DNA from: Methylococcaceae bacterium UBA7658
Lineage (GTDB): Bacteria; Pseudomonadota; Gammaproteobacteria; Methylococcales; Methylomonadaceae
Reading direction: 5' to 3'
Assembly (NCBI GenBank): GCA_002483425.1
Contig: DLHW01000040.1
Span: 1,847-19,874 of the forward strand
Length of the DNA stretch: 18,028 bases
The notes beneath the pieces were generated by a model. It saw only the letters and a list, made by a program, of their open reading frames with translations, searched no databases and was not told the DNA's origin. This document shows positions 13,955 to 18,028 of the stretch, piece by piece; within the stretch, counting starts at the first letter, position 1; each line of letters opens with the position of its first letter. The position numbers and the translations under genes were made by a program.

Positions 13955-15042
13955 GATTGCACTCCCTTTATGCGGCGTAGCCAAAGGCCATACAAGCCAT
14001 CGGGTAACATGACAGTGACTAAGATAAATGCTGCACCCAAGAAAAATAACCAGATTTCCGGCAACCAACCGGTGAGCAAAGTCTTGGCATAATTCACCAG
14101 AACCGCACCCACGATAGCTCCGTAAAGGGTGCCGCGCCCACCAATCGCTACCCAGATGACAATTTCCAGAGAATTTAATGGAGCAAATTCACTTGGGTTA
14201 ATGATACCTACTTGCGGTACATACAACGCACCGGCAATGCCTGCCAACACGGCGGCAAACACAAAGATCCATAACTTAAATAATTCGACGCGGTAGCCTA
14301 TAAAACGTACGCGCATTTCCTGGTCACGAATCGCAGTGACCACACGGCCTAATTTGCTATTCATAATCCAGCGGCTGGCTAAAAAAGCCAACATTAACGA
14401 CACGCCGGAAGCGATTAACAGCCAAGCCCGTACACCACTGGATTGAATATTAAAACCGATTAGCTCTTTAAAATCAGTTAGACCGTTATTGCCACCGAAG
14501 CCCATTTCGTTGCGGAAAAATGCCAGCAATAAGGCATAGGTTAACGCTTGGGTGATAATGGAAAGATAAACACCGGTCACCCGTGATCTGAAGGCCAGCC
14601 AGCCAAAGACATAAGCTAACAATCCAGGCACAGCAATAACCATCAACGCCGCAAACCAGAATTGGTCGAAACCGTACCAATACCAAGGCAGCTCTTGCCA
14701 GTTAAGGAACACCATAAAATCGGGCAGTTCGGCATTGCCATAAACGCCGCGATTGCCAATCTGGCGCATTAAATACATCCCCATCGCATAGCCGCCCAAG
14801 GCAAAAAATGCGCCTTGGCCTAAGGCTAGAATGCCACAATAGCCCCAGACCAAATCCAGCGATAAGCCTAATAATGCAAAGGTCAGATATTTACCGATCA
14901 AGGAAATGCTGTACGCTGAAACATGCAGTGGGGATCTTTCGGGAAAAAGCATATTTGCGATCGGAATCAGAAATACGATCCCGCCAATAATGGCTAACAA
15001 CCAGAATGCTGCTTTGTCATGCTGATAGAATTGTTTATACAT
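13951..15042 (-). CDS. urtC: UrtC, urea ABC transporter permease (LivM-like)
   Basis: The product has 363 residues with many hydrophobic segments across the length. The permease motif GILALGQGAFFALGGYAMG is at about 70-90, and AIRDQEMRVRFIGY and IWVAIGGRGTLYGAIVGA match the branched-chain amino-acid/urea permease family. It forms the transmembrane pore with UrtB. It starts 2 bp after the urtB stop and overlaps urtD by 4 bp. Confidence 0.95.
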   Translation of the reverse strand: MYKQFYQHDKAAFWLLAIIGGIVFLIPIANMLFPERSPLHVSAYSISLIGKYLTFALLGLSLDLVWGYCGILALGQGAFFALGGYAMGMYLMRQIGNRGVYGNAELPDFMVFLNWQELPWYWYGFDQFWFAALMVIAVPGLLAYVFGWLAFRSRVTGVYLSIITQALTYALLLAFFRNEMGFGGNNGLTDFKELIGFNIQSSGVRAWLLIASGVSLMLAFLASRWIMNSKLGRVVTAIRDQEMRVRFIGYRVELFKLWIFVFAAVLAGIAGALYVPQVGIINPSEFAPLNSLEIVIWVAIGGRGTLYGAIVGAVLVNYAKTLLTGWLPEIWLFFLGAAFILVTVMLPDGLYGLWLRRIKGVQS

Positions 15043-15044
15043 GT

Positions 15045-16739
15045 CTATCCCTCCGCCGCCCGGCCTTTTTGAGGAAACAAGCCGCGTGGCCGCTTTTGGA
15101 TGAACAGAATGATAAATACCAGTACCAGTATTTTCGCCAAGACCGCACCGGCAGTCGGCTCAAGTAGCTTATTGGCAATGCCTAAAGAAAATCCTGCGAG
15201 CAAAGTTCCCCAAAGATTACCAACTCCGCCAAATACGACTACCATAAACGAATCGACGATATAGGCTTGGCCAAGATTAGGCCCGACATTGGTTATCTGG
15301 CTTAAGGCAACGCCCGCTACACCTGCAATGCCCGAGCCTAAACCGAAAGTCATCGCATCCACCCAAGCGGTTGGAATACCCATGGCTTTTGCCATATTAC
15401 GGTTTTGTGCCACAGCGCGGACTTCAAGCCCTAAGCGCGTTCGTTTTAAAATCTGTAATAACAAGATGAATACCAGTAAGCAAAAAATCAGGATGTAAAA
15501 ACGGTTCCAGGTTAAGGAAAGGAAATCGTTAATTTGCCAAGTGCCGCTCATCCATTCGGGTGCGGAAACGCTGCGGTTAAGCGGTGAAAAAATGGAACGC
15601 ACGGTTTGTTGTAATACCAAACTCACGCCGAAGGTAGCCAGTAAGGTTTCTAGCGGGCGGCCATATAAAAACCGAATGATGCCACGCTCAATAGCAATGC
15701 CGACCAAAGCCGATACGACAAACGCCGTAGGGATCGCCAGCAATAAAGCCGTGCCTAAATGCTGCGGCATGATTTGTTGCAGCACATACGTAGTGTATGC
15801 GCCCAGCATCATCAGTTCGCCATGCGCCATGTTGATGACACCCATCACCCCAAAGGTAATCGCCAAACCTATCGCCGCCAATACCAGCACGGCTCCCAGG
15901 CTTAAGCCGAAAAACAGGGTTTCAATCCCACCATAAAAACTGATTTTGGAGTTAATCGCGACCAGTGCGGTTTTTGCTTGGTTTCTAACGTCGCTGTCGG
16001 CTTCCAAATAATTACCGTCGCTATCTTTTTCTACCAAGGCATTTAGTCGATTTACCACATCTTGTGTCGCATGGTTTTTCAACAAAGCAATTGCGTTTAA
16101 TCGACTGGTTTTGTCAGTCGTGTTCAAGTCCTCCAGGGCAAGCACTAGTTTAATTGCATCTTTAACCGCAGCCTCTTTTTCAATGGCGAGGCGGTCACGC
16201 AATAAGACCAGACCTTCTTCGTCTATCGCCTTGGCGATGGCATGGACTGCACTTATTCTTACCTTGGCATCGCTGGCTTTAAGCTCAAGACTTCCGATGG
16301 TTTTTCTTAATGATGTTCTCAAGCTATTATTGACCGTTATTTTTTGCGTCGAATCACGGTCAACCAGGCCCAAGTCCTGTCCGGTTTTGGCATCGTTGAT
16401 CTTATAACCTGCACCGCTATCTATACCGATAACCAGTTTGCCGTCAGTTTTGAGCTTCAACAAGTTCCCATCCAATAAGGCTTTTAAAACAACAATAGCC
16501 TTGGGTTCTTGGATGGCAGCCAATTGTTCGACCGCCGCGCTGCGTTCTTGCATGGACGCAGCGCTTAATTTGGTCAATGCTTCATTAAAGATATCAATCT
16601 GCTTTGTCTCTTCCCCAAGGGTAAAACTTGGCAAACACAGAATTACCAGCGTTATTGAAAGGAAACAGCGTTTGAAAAAAAAGGGATCCATGGTACGTGT
16701 TTGGGTTATGTGTTTTGGCTTGTTAAGATCTGTCTTCAT
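15045..16739 (-). CDS. urtB: UrtB, urea ABC transporter permease with N-terminal periplasmic extension
   Basis: The product has 564 residues. After a basic N-terminus and a signal-like hydrophobic stretch (about 24-40), residues about 45-265 form a soluble, helical, HEAT-like extension seen in many proteobacterial UrtB proteins. The LivH-like permease begins at about 270, with GVMGVINMAHGELMMLGAY, GLGSGIAGVAGV and VVVFGGVGNLWGT. The ATG at 16739 overlaps the cupin stop as ATGA, suggesting coupling. An in-frame ATG at 16691 would give a more typical signal peptide (MDPFFFKRCF) but has no ribosome-binding site, so the N-terminus is uncertain by 16 residues. Confidence 0.94.
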   Translation of the reverse strand: MKTDLNKPKHITQTRTMDPFFFKRCFLSITLVILCLPSFTLGEETKQIDIFNEALTKLSAASMQERSAAVEQLAAIQEPKAIVVLKALLDGNLLKLKTDGKLVIGIDSGAGYKINDAKTGQDLGLVDRDSTQKITVNNSLRTSLRKTIGSLELKASDAKVRISAVHAIAKAIDEEGLVLLRDRLAIEKEAAVKDAIKLVLALEDLNTTDKTSRLNAIALLKNHATQDVVNRLNALVEKDSDGNYLEADSDVRNQAKTALVAINSKISFYGGIETLFFGLSLGAVLVLAAIGLAITFGVMGVINMAHGELMMLGAYTTYVLQQIMPQHLGTALLLAIPTAFVVSALVGIAIERGIIRFLYGRPLETLLATFGVSLVLQQTVRSIFSPLNRSVSAPEWMSGTWQINDFLSLTWNRFYILIFCLLVFILLLQILKRTRLGLEVRAVAQNRNMAKAMGIPTAWVDAMTFGLGSGIAGVAGVALSQITNVGPNLGQAYIVDSFMVVVFGGVGNLWGTLLAGFSLGIANKLLEPTAGAVLAKILVLVFIILFIQKRPRGLFPQKGRAAEG

Positions 16740-17092
16740 TGTGCTGCTGAAACATAACCCGCGCCGCCAGGGGCAACCACCGAGACAAATATAAAAGGTG
16801 AGTTGCCGACCGTTTTTGCACCATGCACTTGGCTTGGCTTTGCCACCGCAATATCGTTAGTTTTGATACGGCTAACTACCCCGTCACCTTGGTAATAGTC
16901 AGCCGTACCGGATAACACTGTCCAGGTGTCTTGCCCCTGCGGATGCACATGGGCGGCAATTTCTTGCCCTGGATTGACATACCAAACCACGATCACGGCT
17001 TCATCAGTTTCAAGCACCACTGAACGGATAGGCAGGTCGTCCGATGGCTGGATAAAGTCTGCAACTGGGAATAAACGCGTTTCTGCTATCAC
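16736..17092 (-). CDS. Small cupin-domain protein in the urea operon
   Basis: The product has 118 residues, a single cupin barrel. Cupin motif 1 is visible as PGQEIAAHVHPQGQDTWTVL followed by SG; His-x-His plus an Asp (in QD, where Glu is usual) would bind a metal. Motif 2 includes DIAVAKPSQVHGA with the third His. No catalytic role can be assigned. It could sense or bind a small molecule or metal, or act enzymatically on a urea-related compound. The start is GTG at 17092: an in-frame TAA lies a few codons upstream and no ATG intervenes. It sits between urtA and urtB and overlaps the urtB start by 4 bp. Confidence 0.88.
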   Translation of the reverse strand: MIAETRLFPVADFIQPSDDLPIRSVVLETDEAVIVVWYVNPGQEIAAHVHPQGQDTWTVLSGTADYYQGDGVVSRIKTNDIAVAKPSQVHGAKTVGNSPFIFVSVVAPGGAGYVSAAQ

Positions 17093-17146
17093 AAACTTTT
17101 TATTACCTTAGTCGTTATGAATGCCTGCCCAATATATCAATCGATA

Positions 17147-18028
17147 TTACTTATAGTTTTGCCCGGAACACTTTTTGGTTTTGGTGTTGTAATTGCCGCA
17201 ACTGATGGGCGCCGTCCAGTCGGCGATAATCGGTTTGCTTTCGGGCAAGAAATCAGACCAAGCATCACCATCGACTACCTTGTTGGTTTGCCACACAGTA
17301 GCAAATTGGCCGTCGTCTTGAATTTCACCGATTAACACCGGTTTGCTGATGTGATGGTTGGGTAACATCTTGGCAGTGCCGCCGGTCAGGTTAGGGAATT
17401 CCAAGCCGATAATCGCATCTTGCACCTTGGCTGGATCAGTAGAACCGGCTTTTTCAACCGCTTTCACCCACATGTTGAAACCGATGTAATGTGCTTCCAT
17501 TGGATCATTGGTGACCCGTTTCGGGTTCTTGATGTAATCTTGCCATTGTTTGATGAACGCCGCGTTTTTGGTGGTATCCACGCTCATGAAGTAATTCCAG
17601 GCGGCAAGATGACCAACCAACGGCTTGGTGTCTATGCCGGATAGCTCTTCTTCGCCAACTGAAAATGCTACTACAGGAATATCTTCCGCCTTCAAACCTT
17701 GATTGCCCAGTTCCTTATAGAACGGCACGTTGGCATCGCCGTTGATCGTCGAAACGACAGCGGTTTTCTTGCCGGTTGAACCGAACTTCTTGATATCGGC
17801 AACAATGCTTTGCCAATCGGAATGACCGAACGGCGTGTAGTTGATCATGATGTCTTCCGCCGCGACGCCCTTCGCCTTCAGGTAGGCCTCGAGGATCTTG
17901 TTGGTGGTGCGCGGATAGACGTAGTCGGTGCCGGCGAGCACCCAGCGCTTCACGTCGCCGCCGTCCTTGCTCATCAGGTAGTCGACGGCAGGGATCGCCT
18001 GCTGATTGGGCGCGGCGCCGGTGTAGAA
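17147..18028 (-). CDS. urtA: UrtA, urea ABC transporter substrate-binding protein (5' end outside window)
   Basis: The frame is open from the right edge (18028) to the TAA at 17149-17147, giving 293 residues without signal peptide and N-terminus. The internal ATG at 17974 is not the start, since conserved residues precede it (FYTGAAPNQQAIPAVDYL). Motifs such as GTDYVYPRTTNKI, STINGDANVPFYKEL, PVVAFSVGEEEL and MEAHYIGFNMW match the periplasmic type-1 binding proteins of the FmdD/UrtA group. It captures urea (or short amides) for UrtBCDE. Two Cys near the C-terminus (SCGNYNTKTKKCSG) could form a disulfide. GC content and GC3 change sharply at about 17828 within the gene. Confidence 0.93.
   Translation of the reverse strand, partial: FYTGAAPNQQAIPAVDYLMSKDGGDVKRWVLAGTDYVYPRTTNKILEAYLKAKGVAAEDIMINYTPFGHSDWQSIVADIKKFGSTGKKTAVVSTINGDANVPFYKELGNQGLKAEDIPVVAFSVGEEELSGIDTKPLVGHLAAWNYFMSVDTTKNAAFIKQWQDYIKNPKRVTNDPMEAHYIGFNMWVKAVEKAGSTDPAKVQDAIIGLEFPNLTGGTAKMLPNHHISKPVLIGEIQDDGQFATVWQTNKVVDGDAWSDFLPESKPIIADWTAPISCGNYNTKTKKCSGQNYK
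17828..18028. other. GC-rich segment with distinct codon use inside urtA
   Basis: Of the 67 urtA codons between 18028 and 17828, 63 end in G or C. In the next 33 codons only 20 do. Overall GC is about 63-68% over 17881-18028 against about 48% at 17761-17820. The reading frame and protein similarity run through without interruption, so this marks either recombination within the gene or an assembly join. Confidence 0.75.

Noticed and set aside
13955..14068. Upstream extension of urtD beginning at 14068
   Set aside because: It would lie wholly inside urtC and add 38 residues with no family match; the ATG at 13954 with an ATGA overlap is the natural start.
1..18028. CRISPR array, rRNA genes or insertion sequence with transposase
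   Set aside because: No regularly spaced long repeats, rRNA-like sequence or transposase ORF was seen in the window.

Overview
The window looks like a chromosomal segment of a gammaproteobacterium of moderate GC content. The order tolB-pal-cpoB-queE-queC-tRNA-Lys resembles that seen in Pseudomonas and related groups. A methanotroph or other methylotroph of the Methylococcales type is a plausible guess from general resemblance, but nothing in the window proves it.

Left part (1-3818, + strand): the end of tolB, then pal and cpoB (Tol-Pal cell-envelope system), followed with almost no spacing by queE and queC (7-deazaguanine/queuosine precursor synthesis). A tRNA-Lys(UUU) gene with its own promoter and intrinsic terminator closes this block.

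Middle part (about 3819-6900): an accessory segment beside the 3' end of the tRNA-Lys gene. It carries a phage-type tyrosine integrase running toward the tRNA, an excisionase-like HTH gene whose 3' end overlaps the integrase by 151 bp in another frame, and a 28-codon remnant of a second excisionase-like gene. Next come three phased GCTAAAA(T/A) repeats, a stretch of about 14% GC, and a divergent gene for an unrecognised 312-residue protein that may have a ParB-like fold. This looks like an integrative element or its remains. I could not find the far attachment site.

Right part (6901-18028, - strand): a closely packed gene set read from high to low coordinates: urtA (N-terminus outside the window), a small cupin, urtB, urtC, urtD, urtE, hupE/ureJ, ureD, ureA, ureB, ureC, ureE, ureF, ureG. 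Most junctions overlap by 1-11 bp or are separated by 2-11 bp, and only urtA-cupin has a larger gap (54 bp). Together these genes import urea by an ABC transporter, bring in nickel, and build and mature urease, which releases ammonia and CO2. The promoter lies outside the window, upstream of urtA.

The points most worth a second look are an abrupt change in base composition inside urtA near 17828 (94% GC3 over the last 67 codons, about 61% beyond), the composite integrase/excisionase control region with its unknown divergent gene, and the cupin gene between urtA and urtB.
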